A stretch of DNA of 64,000 bases. Source: Pantoea sp. At-9b. GTDB taxonomy: Bacteria > Pseudomonadota > Gammaproteobacteria > Enterobacterales > Enterobacteriaceae. The stretch covers positions 310,001-374,000 of the forward strand of contig NC_014839.1 of the NCBI RefSeq assembly GCF_000175935.2, written 5' to 3'. Positions within the stretch are counted from its first letter, which is position 1. The number at the start of each line of letters is the position of its first letter. This document shows positions 38,265-48,488 of the stretch, piece after piece. A program made the translations under genes and the position numbers. The notes beneath the pieces were generated by a model that had not been told where the DNA came from, made no database searches, and saw only the letters and a list, made by a program, of their open reading frames with translations.

Positions 38265-38517
38265 ACGTGACACCTCCGTAAATAGCTGGTATGGCAACTG
38301 CGGCTTCCTTCTACCGGCTGAATGTTGTTACGAACAGTACGCAATGATTATGTCCTGGGGAAGTGCGGTACGTAAATACCGGGGCATTACGTGCCGTCAA
38401 TCATCTGTTGATGCTCCACAACGCCACGCTCGGTGGCACTCATCTGTAACATACACGCCGCCAACGAGACCGCATCCGCAGAAGTTTCATGTAGCTCCTG
38501 TGGCCCTTATGAGGCAA
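38265..38517. other. Intergenic stretch
   Basis: No gene seen before the IS3 copy. Confidence 0.35.
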
Positions 38518-39734
38518 TGACCTGCCCCAGTATTCGATACAACCGTCAGTGAGTAATATCTATTTTCTTACTGTCTAATTTTCCATTTCGCCACCGTGCT
38601 GTAAACTCTGATGACGTCAGATAATTTAGTGCTGAATGTGGACGACACTCGTTATAATCCTGCCGCCAGTCATTAATGATTTTCCTGGCGTGAATGATAT
38701 CGCTGAACCAGTGCTCATTCAGACATTCATCGCGAAAGCGACCGTTAAAACACTCAATAAATTCGCTCTGTGTTGGCTTGCCCGGCTGGATTAAGCGCAA
38801 CTCCACACCATGCTCAAAGGCCCATTGATCGAGTGCCCGACAGGTAAATTCCGGGCCCTGATCGGTTCTTATCGTCGCCGGATAGCCACGAAATAGTGCA
38901 ATTCTGTCCAGAATACGCGTGACCTGAACGCCTGAAATCCCGAATGTGGCGGTGATAGTCAGGCACTCCTTCGTGAAATCATCCACACAGGTCAGGCACT
39001 TAATCCGGCGGCCGCTGGCGAGTGCATCCATGACAAAATCCATCGACCAGGCCAGGTTCGGCGCATCCGGGAGCAGCAGTGGAAGCCGCTCAGTCGCCAG
39101 CCCTTTACGACGCCGTCTGCGTTTTACGCTCAGGCCATTAAGAAGATAAATGCGGTAAACTGCTTGTGATTAACGCAAAGGCCTTCACGCCGCAGAAGCT
39201 ACCAGATACGCCGGTAACCAAAGCGCCGACGTTCAAGCGCCAGCTCTGTGATGCGGACAGATAACTGCGTGTCAGCAGCCGGTCGCTGAGCCGCATAACA
39301 GCAGGTAGACAGGGACAAACCTGTAAGCCTGCAGGCACGACGTTGCGACAGACCGGTCGCATCACACATAAACTTAACGGCTTCCCGCTGCTGGTCTGTC
39401 GTCAGAACTTTCGGCCCAGAGCCACCTGAAGCGCCTCCTTATCCAGTATGGCTTCGGCGAGCAGCTTCTTGAGGCGGGCGTTCTCTTCTTCAAGAGAATT
39501 AAGGTGTTTTACTTCAGGTACTTCCATACCACCAAACTTCCTACGGCAGGTGTAAAAGGTCGCGTCACAAATAGCATGCTTACGAAAGCTCACGGACGGA
39601 AATGCCAGCCTCGGCCTCGCGGAGAATACTGATGATCTGTTCGTCAGAAAAACGCTTGTTCATGGGGATATCCTTACGTTGCTGAAGAAGACATTACTAA
39701 CATCGTGGTGTGTTAATCAACGGGAAGCAGGTCA
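38518..39734 (-). mobile_element. IS3-family element, copy 1 (decayed)
   Basis: Ends TGACCTGCCCC and (reverse complement) TGACCTGCTTCCC. About 1217 bp, with the same organisation and ends as 41752-42972. No target duplication visible. Confidence 0.8.
38546..39660 (-). pseudogene. IS3-family OrfA/OrfB, several frameshifts
   Basis: OrfA fragments include SDEQIISILREAEAGIS and KHAICDATFYTCRRKFGGME. The OrfB C-terminal half (38546-39043) reads MDFVMDALASGRRIKCLTCV, ATIRTDQGPEFTCRALDQWA and FNGRFRDECLNEHWFSDIIH, with catalytic D and E visible. Its N-terminal half is frameshifted. Clearly more decayed than copy 2. Confidence 0.85.
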
Positions 39735-39975
39735 AGAATCTTGTTAATCATAAGGATGATGTTTGCTCTCTCGCTGTATGCGGAGCGCCTGAAGAAAAAG
39801 TTGAAGGTGATCAAGCAATTTCTATACAGACTTTAGCGATCTTAATAAGGGGGTATGCGATCATTTCCGGCTCTTGGATCTGAAAATTGGTGAAATTATA
39901 AGACACTAGAATTGTTATTCCCTATTAATTATCTGATAATAATATATGGTCTATTAGCTTAGGCAAAAACAGACA
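39735..39975. other. Intergenic stretch
   Basis: No gene seen. Confidence 0.35.
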
Positions 39976-40092
39976 TCAGTTTTTACGATTGTACGGTGAC
40001 CGAATTGTTTTATTGGTGATTATCTTATATACTGAAAAAATAATCACCAAAAGGAGAATGATATTAATAGCGATAAGCAATAAAGTTTCCAT
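39976..40092 (-). CDS. 38-aa small membrane protein
   Basis: METLLLIAINIILLLVIIFS followed by VYKIITNKTIRSPYNRKN: one membrane helix and a basic tail. AAGAGA upstream serves as ribosome site. The open frame extends further upstream, but the stretch before Met is not needed. Not recognised. Confidence 0.5.
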   Translation of the reverse strand: METLLLIAINIILLLVIIFSVYKIITNKTIRSPYNRKN

Positions 40093-40621
40093 AATATGTC
40101 TCTTAGTCAGTTTGACAACGTAATTATGATTAAAGTTATACGAAGGGACCTGCAAGCATAAGTAATAGCCTATCACTCTATTCGCGTTGAAAAAATATTG
40201 AGAATGGTAAATTATGTATGTGCTTTGTAATTTTATCTTCCCTTTTTTGAAAGGAATTTTTTGTGCGAAGTGAACCACATCTCGCAGTAAAATACTCGGT
40301 GTTAATCTATGAGAACACTGTCATCATTGAGTAGAGTGATTAATTTCTTTTAATGGTTTTTTATGAGTTACAAATACAGTTTTAAAAGTATATTTTACCA
40401 GTGATTATCATAATTTGAGGGGGTTTTTGCCATCTCTTGCGAAATTACATCTATTATACAGATAATATCAGTTAAGGATTTAGGTTCGGTTTAGTAACGG
40501 CCATTAAAGTCACATTATAAATTGATAATCACCTTCAAATAATATCTTTTTTAAGAAGGTCATGTTTATCTTGTGAAGCATAATGATCTCAGCTTATTAT
40601 TAAACTGGTTGCGCAATAATC
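40093..40621. other. Very AT-rich intergenic stretch
   Basis: No gene seen; composition suggests foreign origin or a silenced (H-NS type) segment. Confidence 0.4.
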
Positions 40622-40771
40622 ATGTTTTATATGACATTATCTACAATGTTTCTTACTCTACTTATTGCCATATTATGCTTTTGGGGGGCATGTGTTAACA
40701 CTGCAGTGTTCTTTACAAAAAAAGCTGGTGCTTTTTACAATAAACTACCAATGAGACTAGTGAATATCTAA
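40622..40771 (+). CDS. 49-aa small membrane protein upstream of the DUF481 gene
   Basis: MFYMTLSTMFLTLLIAILCF followed by WGACVNTAVFFTKKAGAFYN and KLPMRLVNI: one membrane helix, two cysteines. Alternative start at 40631. No strong ribosome site. Ends 42 bases before the DUF481 gene, same strand, so possibly co-transcribed. Unrecognised. Confidence 0.4.
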   Translation: MFYMTLSTMFLTLLIAILCFWGACVNTAVFFTKKAGAFYNKLPMRLVNI

Positions 40772-40813
40772 TATTCTTGTTTATATATGTCTTTTAAATA
40801 ATGAGGATATGCT

Positions 40814-41572
40814 TTGAAATTACCCTTCATGAAGAAAAAAACTCTCGCCGTAGTATGGCTCTTCACAACGTGCCCGGCGTTCGCCAATGTTGATATCTTC
40901 ACTGTGCCAGATGATCCATCTACAGCGAAAAAGGCATTTACCGGGAATGTTGAAGGAAGTTACAATCATCAGTCGGGCAATTCACGCAATTCAACTCTCA
41001 GTGCAGATTCAACTCTGACTTGGTTCAGGGCAATGAACGCGTATAGCGTATGGGGTGAAGCATATAACTATACCTCTGATGACACTCGTTCATCTGAAAA
41101 ATATCAGATGGGGACGCGAGCTAGGCATAATCTTGACGAACGCAATTTTCTTTTTGGCCAGCTGAGCTGGCTCAGCGATCGTTTTAATGGCTACAGGACC
41201 AGGGATACCGGAGTCGTTGGTTATGGAAGGCAGATTGCCAGTGGCCCTGTGCATACTTTACGTATCGAGGCTGGTCCGGGTGTGCGCTACGATGAATATA
41301 CCGACGGGGGAGAGACAACTCGTGCACTGGCCTATGGTGCACTCAGCTATTCCTATAAATTAACGGATAATGCGAGCTTTATTCAGGGGCTGTCGGTCCT
41401 TGCTACGCATGACACCACCATCAATTCGGAAACTGGATTACAGGTTAATATTAATAAAAGTTTTTCCTTGAAATTAACCTATAACTACACCCATAACTCT
41501 AGCCCCCCCTCCAGTGATCCGGAGAAAAGTGACACTAAGACGCAAATATCCATTGTTTATAATATACCCTGA
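40814..41572 (+). CDS. DUF481/YdiY-type outer-membrane beta-barrel protein
   Basis: 252 residues. Signal peptide KKKTLAVVWLFTTCPAFA, then FTGNVEGSYNHQSGNSRNST, WSVWGEAYNYTSDDTRSSEK-like alternating strands, RNFLFGQLSWLSDRFNGYRT, VGYGRQI and a C-terminal KTQISIVYNIP. These are DUF481 features (salt-induced outer-membrane protein YdiY family). TTG start preferred because GAGGA lies seven bases upstream; ATG at 40829 has none. Lies in the AT-rich segment between two IS3 copies. Confidence 0.8.
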   Translation: MKLPFMKKKTLAVVWLFTTCPAFANVDIFTVPDDPSTAKKAFTGNVEGSYNHQSGNSRNSTLSADSTLTWFRAMNAYSVWGEAYNYTSDDTRSSEKYQMGTRARHNLDERNFLFGQLSWLSDRFNGYRTRDTGVVGYGRQIASGPVHTLRIEAGPGVRYDEYTDGGETTRALAYGALSYSYKLTDNASFIQGLSVLATHDTTINSETGLQVNINKSFSLKLTYNYTHNSSPPSSDPEKSDTKTQISIVYNIP

Positions 41573-41780
41573 TAAATGTCGGTACCTTTTGTACAGAGTA
41601 TAACTCTGATGTTTGCTGTGCTTTAAAGAAACCGGCCTAAAAGTAGGAAAAGTGCGGTAATATGTGGGACTGTTGACCGTTAGGCATCTTGGGCCGTTGG
41701 GGGCGGTCCCGGTCCGTATAGGGCTTCATAAACTGCGCCGTCTCTACGCAGTGACCTGCCCCCAGTATTAGATACAACGA

Positions 41781-42605
41781 TCAGTTAGTAATGTCGGTTT
41801 GTTTACCTTCTAATTTTCCATTTCTCCAGCTTGCTTCAAATTCAGACGGCGTCTGGTAATTCAGCGATGAATGAGGTCTGGACTCGTTATAGTCCTGCCG
41901 CCAGTCATCAATGATTTTCCGGGCATGAAGAATATCGCTGAACCAGTGTTCATTCAGGCATTCATCCCGAAAGTGACCGTTGAAACTCTCAATAAATCCG
42001 TTCTGCGTTGGCTTACCTGGCTGGACAAGTCGCAACTCCACACCATGATCAATGGCCCATTGATCGAGCGCGCGCCAGGTAAATTCCGGGCCCTGATCGG
42101 TTCTTCTTGTCGCCGGATAGCCACGAAAGAGCGCGATGCTGTCCAGAATACGCGTGACCTGAACGCCTGAAATTCCGAAAGCTGCGCTGATGGTCAGACA
42201 CTCCTTAGTGAAATCATCCACACAGGTCAGGCACTTAATCCGGCGGCCGCTGGCAAGTGCATCCATGACAAAATCCATCGACTATGTCAGGTTCGGCGCA
42301 TCCGGGCGAAGAAGCGGAAGCCGCTCAGTCGCCAGACCCTTACGACGTCGTCTGCGCTTCGCACTCTGGCCGTTAAGGTGGTAAATGCGGTATACCCGCT
42401 TGTGGTTGACGTGAAGGCCCTCCCGACGTAATAACTGCCAGATGCGCCGGTAACCAAAACGCCTTCGTTCGAGTGCCAGTTCTGTGATACGCCCTGATAA
42501 ATGTGCATCAGCCGCCGGACGCTGAGCCTCATAGCGGCAGGTCGATAGGGACAAACCTGTAAGCCTGCAGGCACGGCGTTGCGACAGACCGGTCGCATCA
42601 CACAT
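41781..42605 (-). pseudogene. IS3-family OrfB (transposase) with a single amber codon
   Basis: Frame MCDATGLSQRRACRLTGLSL to RPDAPNLT, then TAG (complement of 42279-42281), then SMDFVMDALASGRRIKCLTC through the DDE core (RTDQGPEFTWRALDQWAIDH and FNGHFRDECLNEHW). The family usually has NLTWSMDFV, so TAG replaces a Trp codon. Otherwise full length. Confidence 0.88.
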
Positions 42606-42637
42606 AAACTTAACGGCTTCCTGCTTCTGGTCTGTCG

Positions 42638-42901
42638 TCAGTATTTTCGCCCCAGAGCCACCTGAAGTGCCTCCTTATCCAGCATGGCTTCGGCAAAGAG
42701 CTTCTTGAGTCTGTCGTTCTCTTCCTCAAGCGACTTGAGGCGCTTAACCTCGGGCACCTCCATGCCGCCATACTTCTTACGCCAGGTGTAAAAGGTGGCA
42801 TCAGAAATGGCGTGCTTACGGAAGAGCTCACGGGCAGAAACCCCGGCTTCGGCTTCGCGGAGGATACTGATGATCTGTTCATCGGAAAAACGCTTCTTCA
42901 T
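42638..42901 (-). CDS. IS3-family OrfA
   Basis: 87 residues, intact: MKKRFSDEQIISILREAEAG, ELFRKHAISDATFYTWRKKY, then the leucine-zipper-like SLEEENDRLKKLFAEAMLDK. DNA-binding partner normally fused by frameshifting to OrfB. Confidence 0.92.
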   Translation of the reverse strand: MKKRFSDEQIISILREAEAGVSARELFRKHAISDATFYTWRKKYGGMEVPEVKRLKSLEEENDRLKKLFAEAMLDKEALQVALGRKY

Positions 42902-43084
42902 GGGGATGCCCTCACGTTGCTAATGAAGACATTACTAACATCGCGGTGTGTTAATCAACGGGGAGCAGATCATGATATTAACAATGTTGAACCGGTTTTA
43001 CTGATGCACAAATGTATACTCAGGGTTAAAGAGTAATGTTTCGTGGGGGGCAGGGCAAATGGCAGGAATGTTTGTAATTAACAA

Positions 43085-44067
43085 GGCTTTGTTGAATAAA
43101 TCATATTCCAGGCGAGGCTTTCTACAAGAGATTCATTCTCAGGCTAAACGCACGCGTTCTGGCATGCCAGCCTTCATCATTTTGTTCAGCGCACGCACCA
43201 TGGTAAAAGCCTCTGCTACCTGACCGTCGTAGTCACGCAATGTCAGTGAACCACCGGGAAGCTGTTTTAGACGGTAAATGGGTGTTTCCGCTATCAAGCG
43301 ACGACTGTAATCTCTTGTCCATCTCCACCGGCCATTACTTCTACTCAGTCGCTGGTTTGCAACAGCACCATTGCGGTCTGTGTAGTCACCAGCCCAGTAA
43401 CCTGCACCCTTTGTGGTGGGATGAGGCACTGATTTTCTTACTACGTAATTCATCGTGGCATAACCGGCTCTTATAAGCACCGTCCGCAGTGGCTGACCTG
43501 ATTTTTCGGTGGGGCTGCCGGATTAAGCCGGGAAAAGCCTCTGAGTCCGGAACGTTGTTCAGCGACAGGTCCGACGGTGTTCTTTGCCGTGTTTTTTGGC
43601 CTTCACCGAAGAATTTCAGCCCTGTGGAATCAATCACCAGTTTGGCTATCTCACCTCGGGAGGGGCTTTAAACAGACGCTAACCGACTTTGCCAGTTTGC
43701 TGACGCTGCTGCAATCCGGGCAACGCAGCGGGACGCCCATAAGGAAAAAATGGAATCAATAAATCCCTGAGCAGCCCGCAGGGTGAGTTGAGATATTCGT
43801 TTAATCATCAGTACGGTAGTGATGGCAAGGTCAGGATAGCGCTGAGGTCGTTCCCATGATAACGGTGTTGCAGTTTCGTACCATGCACTTAACCGCTTAA
43901 TGATCCAGCCAGAAGGTGATGGAGCCAAGGTTGATAAGGGCTTTGTTTTAGGTCTTCCAGTTGGTGATTCTGAACTTCTGCTTTGCCACGGGGATTGCCT
44001 ATGTTATCAGGATAATGCGTGTTCTGATCGTGAGATTGAGCAAAAGTTCGATTTATTCAACAAAGAC
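43085..44067 (-). mobile_element. IS5-family (IS903-like) element, decayed
   Basis: Left end GGCTTTGTTGAATAAATCA matches the IS903 terminal repeat; right end GATTTATTCAACAAAGAC is its complement with one change. 983 bp against 1057 bp for IS903. No 9-bp duplication visible. Confidence 0.85.
43139..43928 (-). pseudogene. IS903-like transposase pseudogene
   Basis: Pieces: ERPQRYPDLAITTVLMIKRI with LTLRAAQGFIDSIFSL; MIDSTGLKFFGEGQ; DLSLNNVPDSEAFPGLIRQP; GAGYWAGDYTDRNGAVANQR; GGSLTLRDYDGQVAEAFTMV. Internal deletions and frameshifts. Confidence 0.88.
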
Positions 44068-44135
44068 GAGCCGCGGTTGAACTCTGGGAAGCTTAGCGCC
44101 TCAAAAGCTGTTACTAAAGAGTTTTTACTACAGCC

Positions 44136-44294
44136 TTAGGTTTGTCTGCGAGCTATTTCCCCACGCAGGGCATTAACAATAAACTTAGCGTTGCTTTCGC
44201 CGTCTTGTTTAACAGCCTCCATACTCTCAAAAATCTCATTAGGAATGCGGGCCGTAAATGATTGTGAGTTTTTATTTTCTTTGGCAGTTGCCAT
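44136..44294 (-). CDS. 52-aa Arc/CopG-like ribbon-helix-helix protein
   Basis: MATAKENKNSQSFTARIPNE followed by IFESMEAVKQDGESNAKFIV and NALRGEIARRQT. A polar N-terminus, a beta strand (SFTARIP) and two helices form a ribbon-helix-helix pattern like the small YlcI/YnfO prophage proteins. AAGGAG eight bases before ATG. Second gene of a small minus-strand operon (66 bases after the 56-aa gene). Likely DNA binding. Confidence 0.65.
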   Translation of the reverse strand: MATAKENKNSQSFTARIPNEIFESMEAVKQDGESNAKFIVNALRGEIARRQT

Positions 44295-44360
44295 AAGTAA
44301 AGCTCCTTATGGTTGTGCGCCTGAATCCTCATCAGATCTCGCACCAGAAATAGAGACCAC

Positions 44361-44531
44361 TCAGTTGTCAGACTTTCTGTCATGTTCGCGCCGTTGCTGC
44401 ATGAATTCTTCAGCATCCTTCTTTGCTTTTTCAGCAAGTTCTGCAATTTTTTCTTCGGGAATAAGTTCTGCTGCCTCATGCATTTTTACCAGACCGTCAC
44501 TTACATTAGTTTTCAGCGGATCTGTGCTCAT
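44361..44531 (-). CDS. 56-aa helical hypothetical protein
   Basis: MSTDPLKTNVSDGLVKMHEA followed by AELIPEEKIAELAEKAKKDA and EEFMQQRREHDRKSDN. Strongly helical and charged. GAGGAG six bases before ATG. Partner of the ribbon-helix-helix gene downstream; possibly an antitoxin/plasmid-maintenance type pair, but no toxin is visible. Confidence 0.6.
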   Translation of the reverse strand: MSTDPLKTNVSDGLVKMHEAAELIPEEKIAELAEKAKKDAEEFMQQRREHDRKSDN

Positions 44532-44664
44532 GATTCACTCCTCAGCAAAGATGGATGGAAGCCTGAGCATAACGCTATTGAAAAAAACGGTTTTAGGCAT
44601 TTCGCGCTTTCTGGCTGAGGCACAATCCCTACTCCGACCAGAGATTCAGGAACAATTCTGGCCG

Positions 44665-44943
44665 CTATAGCCTATCTCCGGAAGCCTTGGCCCATGCCAG
44701 ACCGCCAAGATTGACTATCTCACCCTGAAGGTAATTTCTGGCATTGATAATGGCATTGTCAAGGAGAAAGGGACTTTTCCATTCGTAATAGCTGATGGCT
44801 GGAAGCCTGACGCAGGTAAGTCTGTCGCTGTCGAGAAATACACGAAACCTTATAGTTCTTACTTCAGTTGCCTCAAACTCGAGGTCGTAATCATTGAAGG
44901 CGCTGACGATTTTCTTATATGCCTCGGTTTTATTGTATCGCAT
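44665..44943 (-). CDS. 92-aa hypothetical protein, paralogue of 34061-34330
   Basis: Start at MRYNKTEAYKKIVSAFNDYD, chosen because AAGG lies seven bases upstream and the paralogue starts at the same Met. Contains TIRFRVFLDSDRLTCVRLPA then ISYYEWKSPFLLDN. Unknown family; two copies suggest a plasmid- or phage-linked repeated gene. Confidence 0.6.
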   Translation of the reverse strand: MRYNKTEAYKKIVSAFNDYDLEFEATEVRTIRFRVFLDSDRLTCVRLPAISYYEWKSPFLLDNAIINARNYLQGEIVNLGGLAWAKASGDRL

Positions 44944-45230
44944 GTGTTTACCTTGGTTCTCTAACTGGTGAATAGACACCGAACTGGCAGTTATGTGCCC
45001 TCGGGTAAGAATATTTACATTAATCAGTCTTTATCTTTCGGAGTGTTAACATACCCATTGCGTATTAGTTTGCGCTGGCGTTGTTTTATCCCGCAGGGAA
45101 GGTGAGCCGCACAGTAACCGGCTGTATGGATGTCTGTGGATGTTTGGTGCTTTGATGGCGATGTTTTGAGCAGGTGCTATGTGTATGTTACCTGAACACA
45201 CCATGCTGACCAAAGCCAAATGCGTTTTTA

Positions 45231-45787
45231 TTGGTACTCACCACCTTGATGTTATCCGGTCATCTGGCCGGCAGATATGGACCGGACGGCAGACTGACAC
45301 AATCTATTGTCCTGTCGGCCAAATCGCTGCTTGATAATAAAAACACGGCCATGAAAGTGGGACTGACTGTGGATTTGGCAATACCGCTCGGGTTTGCTGC
45401 TAATCGTGGCGGGTGGATCAAGCTGGCTGAGGATGAAGCGGTGTCCCGTCGTGCAGGAGGTGGACATGCACTTGGAAGACATATTGGAAAAAAACCGGAA
45501 GAGTTGTTTATGAGACTGAAAAGCCGTCACGGACTGCAAAAATTGATCTGAAGCTGATTTCAAGATTTCTCAGCGATAATAAAACCAAGTTCTGATGTGG
45601 GTGAAAATACACCGTTAAACCTTCCGTAAGGGTGCTCCTGAGCCTGATGTTCTCTCATCCAACAAGTATTCCAGTTCAGCGTGATTCCCGGCAGGTTAAG
45701 TACTGCTACAGGGTTCGCGTTGTAATTGAACTCAATCTATATAATGGTAAAACCTACTTTCTGCTGACTGCTTTACTGCAGATATAA
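45231..45787 (+). pseudogene. Orphan CdiA-CT toxin remnant (bacterial RNase A-like type)
   Basis: Reads ANRGGWIKLAEDEAVSRRAG then GGHALGRHIGKKPEELFMRL. GGHxxxRHIGKxxxEL is the start of RNase A-like CdiA C-terminal toxin domains; upstream LSAKSLLDNKNTAMKVGLTV looks like pretoxin linker. After LQKLI it stops. The far C-terminus (RVVIELNLYNGKTYFLLTAL) is still readable near 45715-45787. No CdiA body or CdiB is present. Confidence 0.6.
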
Positions 45788-45825
45788 GCGAAGGGCAGAA
45801 TCGACATCAGAGCGCTGGGTGATCC

Positions 45826-46086
45826 GTTGAAATTTATTTCGCTCAGGATTATGACCTCATTTATGACAATGAAAAATTTGAACCAAAGATTGATGCATTT
45901 CTGGCGGTATCACATAAAGGAATGAGATACGCTGTGATAGATGATATCGACCTTTTCATCAATGAATGCGATGATTTGAAGAAGGACTTCAGATGCACAT
46001 TCGTTCCCGAACCGTGCGGCACCACACCCGTTGAATTTCTTCAGTTGATCAGGGATAAGGTCAGACGGGCGCTGAAGGATGAATAG
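45826..46086 (+). pseudogene. Cognate immunity-protein remnant (CdiI-like)
   Basis: An 86-residue open frame without an ATG at its start: VEIYFAQDYDLIYDNEKFEP, HKGMRYAVIDDIDLFINECD and TPVEFLQLIRDKVRRALKDE. Small acidic protein directly after the toxin C-terminus, the expected place of an immunity gene. The 5' end is damaged, so it is probably not made. Confidence 0.5.
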
Positions 46087-46135
46087 AGCCGTCAGTGGCT
46101 GGCATGACACCGGGCATACTGAGCAGAGAGAGCAT

Positions 46136-46417
46136 ATGGTCACTGATAAAAAAGCCGAAGAATTGGAAGAAAAAGGATTTTTTCGGCGGGCTGCCACTCG
46201 TTGGGCAGAAGTGGCAAGAAACAGCGTCACAGATGATGAGCGGGAGCAGGCAGTGAGTCATCAGAAGCGATGCCTGAGGCAGTTGGAGCCAGCACAACGC
46301 GAACCTGACGCACAGTATAAGTTGCGGCAAGCGGCCAGTAAAACCGAGAAAGAGATGGGAATAGATCGCGATCGAAAAGGCAGGCTGAGAAGACGAAATG
46401 ACAATAACTCCCGATAA
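46136..46417 (+). CDS. PerC-family transcriptional activator-like protein
   Basis: 93 residues: KKAEELEEKGFFRRAATRWA followed by EVARNSVTDDEREQAVSHQK, the PerC-like signature (LExxGxxRRAAxRWLxV). The basic C-terminus is probably disordered. ATG at 46136 with AGAGAG close upstream; an upstream start at 46079 overlaps the immunity remnant. PerC relatives occur on virulence plasmids and prophages as regulators. Confidence 0.65.
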   Translation: MVTDKKAEELEEKGFFRRAATRWAEVARNSVTDDEREQAVSHQKRCLRQLEPAQREPDAQYKLRQAASKTEKEMGIDRDRKGRLRRRNDNNSR

Positions 46418-46739
46418 TAACTTTCATAACAGGCTTAGGCACCCTGCTGTTTCTGACTGGTAATAACTATTATGCCCGCACTGTCGACAGTTCACAGGGA
46501 AGGATGCTTGGTGATGGAATCGCACGGATCGCTAGCCTACCTTGGGGTACAAGGTAGGCTGCAAAGATGGGATCCAACTGACAAGGCTTCTGTACGGGGT
46601 TGAACCGCTGCCCTGCATACATTGTGTCGCAATTGCCAGCAGGAAAGAAGGCAGAGTAATCAGATAGTTCGGTGGCAGCCATTTCCAAAGTTAACAGCAT
46701 GAGGTATATGTTTTTACAACCACCGGTTTCATGAGCGGT

Positions 46740-46916
46740 CTATTTTTTACCCAACCAGATTTCCCACTCCATGTGCCCCCATACCAGCAACATAATGCAG
46801 TCCGATAAGGTCATATAATCCTGAGAACAATGACCGAATGGAATGGCTATGAGGGAAGATGCAGAAATAAGAGCAGCAATTCTGACACCCCACTTTATTA
46901 CCTTACCCATACCCAT
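46740..46916 (-). CDS. 58-aa small membrane protein
   Basis: MGMGKVIKWGVRIAALISAS followed by SLIAIPFGHCSQDYMTLSDC and IMLLVWGHMEWEIWLGKK. Two hydrophobic segments and two cysteines. GAGGTGAT directly precedes ATG. Unrecognised; good protein character and ribosome site. Confidence 0.55.
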   Translation of the reverse strand: MGMGKVIKWGVRIAALISASSLIAIPFGHCSQDYMTLSDCIMLLVWGHMEWEIWLGKK

Positions 46917-48341
46917 ATCACCTCGTGAGTATCAGATTAACTCAGCGGAATATCCTTTCTGCCAAACCTACCTCACACAAGCTAATTGACGGTATGTGTC
47001 GCAATCTTTTCATTAAACGGTGTGTTTTAACACTTTGTGCGGTTTATTGTGTTTTCACCCAAGTGCTGGTAAATCCTTTTTGTAAGGTAAAAATCAGCAC
47101 AGTATAAATGTGGTACTGGTGTAGTGCTTAGTCGGATACGGTAAGGCAACAGGAGTTTTGTTGTTCTAATAATTCCATTTTATGAATAATATCAACTGCA
47201 TAAATATTATTTGAAGTTGGCATGAAAGTGAAGCAGGGCACACAGGCTGGGGGGCCGAGCACTGAAAGGGAGTGGGCTGCGGCAGAACAAATTAAGCCCG
47301 AACTCGAGACGGCGACAGATTACGATGTGGTGCCGAAAGGCTATATGGCAGACCCTTGATTCGGGTGCAAAACGCATCCGGGATTACAGAGTTTATCCCG
47401 ACCCTAGTGACGGGAGTTCACCTTACGGCGCTGCGTGATGCTGAAAGCCTGGCTGGCTACGTGGTTACTCTTGCCAGCATTCAGCCCGGTTTTACCACAC
47501 CTAACTGTCTTCAACGGCAGTATGATGCCATCTGATGAAAAACCGTCTGCCGCACCTGCTGGGAATTTAACGCATTTAAAAGGCATAGTGAAAGCCTATG
47601 TAAATTCACAGCCAGCCCCCACGCGCTGAATGTTTCCATGTGTGCTTCAGAATTCGTCATTCGCATAAAGAGCAGAAACCCAAAGTAATCCGCCATAAAG
47701 CTGAACACTCGCCGGACCGCAGGGCATGCATCCGCAACGTGTACAGTGATATTCTGCAGGCAGGCGCGTACGGGTGCTACAATGCCCTGTATGAAGATGG
47801 TCGTATTTCGAACGACCGTAATCGCGAATTTCCTTTACCGCAAGGGTGAGTGTGGCAGCCCGATAACCAGCGTGCTTCCGCCCTGGGTAGGGTCTCAACT
47901 GGCGCCCTTACAGCCTTAAACTGCATGGTTTTACCGGTGTCGACAAAACCCCTGTACCGCCGTAAAGCGGTCAGAACTCAGCAGAATGAGTGTGAGGGCG
48001 GCCTGCTGCCCGGGGTGAGTCTACTGATAAAGCCCGGGTCGATGGTGCCCACCAGCGGCGGTACATCGCATTCTTGGCGGCTGCAATCTTCCCGATAATT
48101 GTCTTTTCCATTTCCAGCATTGCGCAGGGGACAGAACCCGATGCACTGCGGACTTTCACCCGCATTAGCACGCCCCTGCCGTGGAAATTCATGCAATCTG
48201 AAGGATTGGCACCGGAGCTGTCTGATGGCCATCCGGCAAATCACAGGCGTAAAAAAAGCAGGCACCTGCCTGCTTCTTCCACAGCGAAGAATTCCCCCCC
48301 GGGAAAATCCGCCCCGTCAAAATAGCGAAACTGGAGAGTTT
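46917..48341. other. Decayed region without assignable genes
   Basis: Short frames such as MKVKQGTQAGGPSTEREWAA (47221) and VTGVHLTALRDAESLAGYVV (47410) have some protein character, but stops and lost starts prevent assignment. Near 48190-48251 a fragment (LAPELSDGHPANHRRK) resembles the end of the small gene at 50679-50813. Confidence 0.35.
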
Positions 48342-48488
48342 ATGAATTCTGACCAACTAACTATGGCACAGGCACAGGCATTTGTAAATGGCCTCAGAAA
48401 TGGCCGAGGGCCACCATGCGGCCCTTGCCGTTCCGGCAGTGACCGCAGTTAATGCGGGCTTATATGCAATGATGGAGGCAAAAATATG
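48342..48488 (+). pseudogene. Leading-region cassette A: copy of the 50897 small gene, frameshifted
   Basis: MNSDQLTMAQAQAFVNGLRN then a one-base loss (GGCCGAGGG against GGCCGCAGGG in copy B) breaks the frame. The remainder (MMEAKI) overlaps the next ATG as in copy B. Confidence 0.6.

Larger units (their letters stand above)
41752..42972 (-). mobile_element. IS3-family element, copy 2 (nearly intact)
   Basis: Ends TGACCTGCCCCCAG and (reverse complement) TGATCTGCTCCCCG. 1221 bp. Same orientation as copy 1; together they bracket about 2 kb with the DUF481 gene. Confidence 0.85.

Noticed and set aside
41752..42972. IS3 copies checked for 3-4 bp target duplications
   Set aside because: None visible at either copy, so exact ends remain tentative.
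43900..44139. 79-codon plus frame over the IS903 end
   Set aside because: Crosses the IS terminal repeat and the end of a real minus-strand gene.
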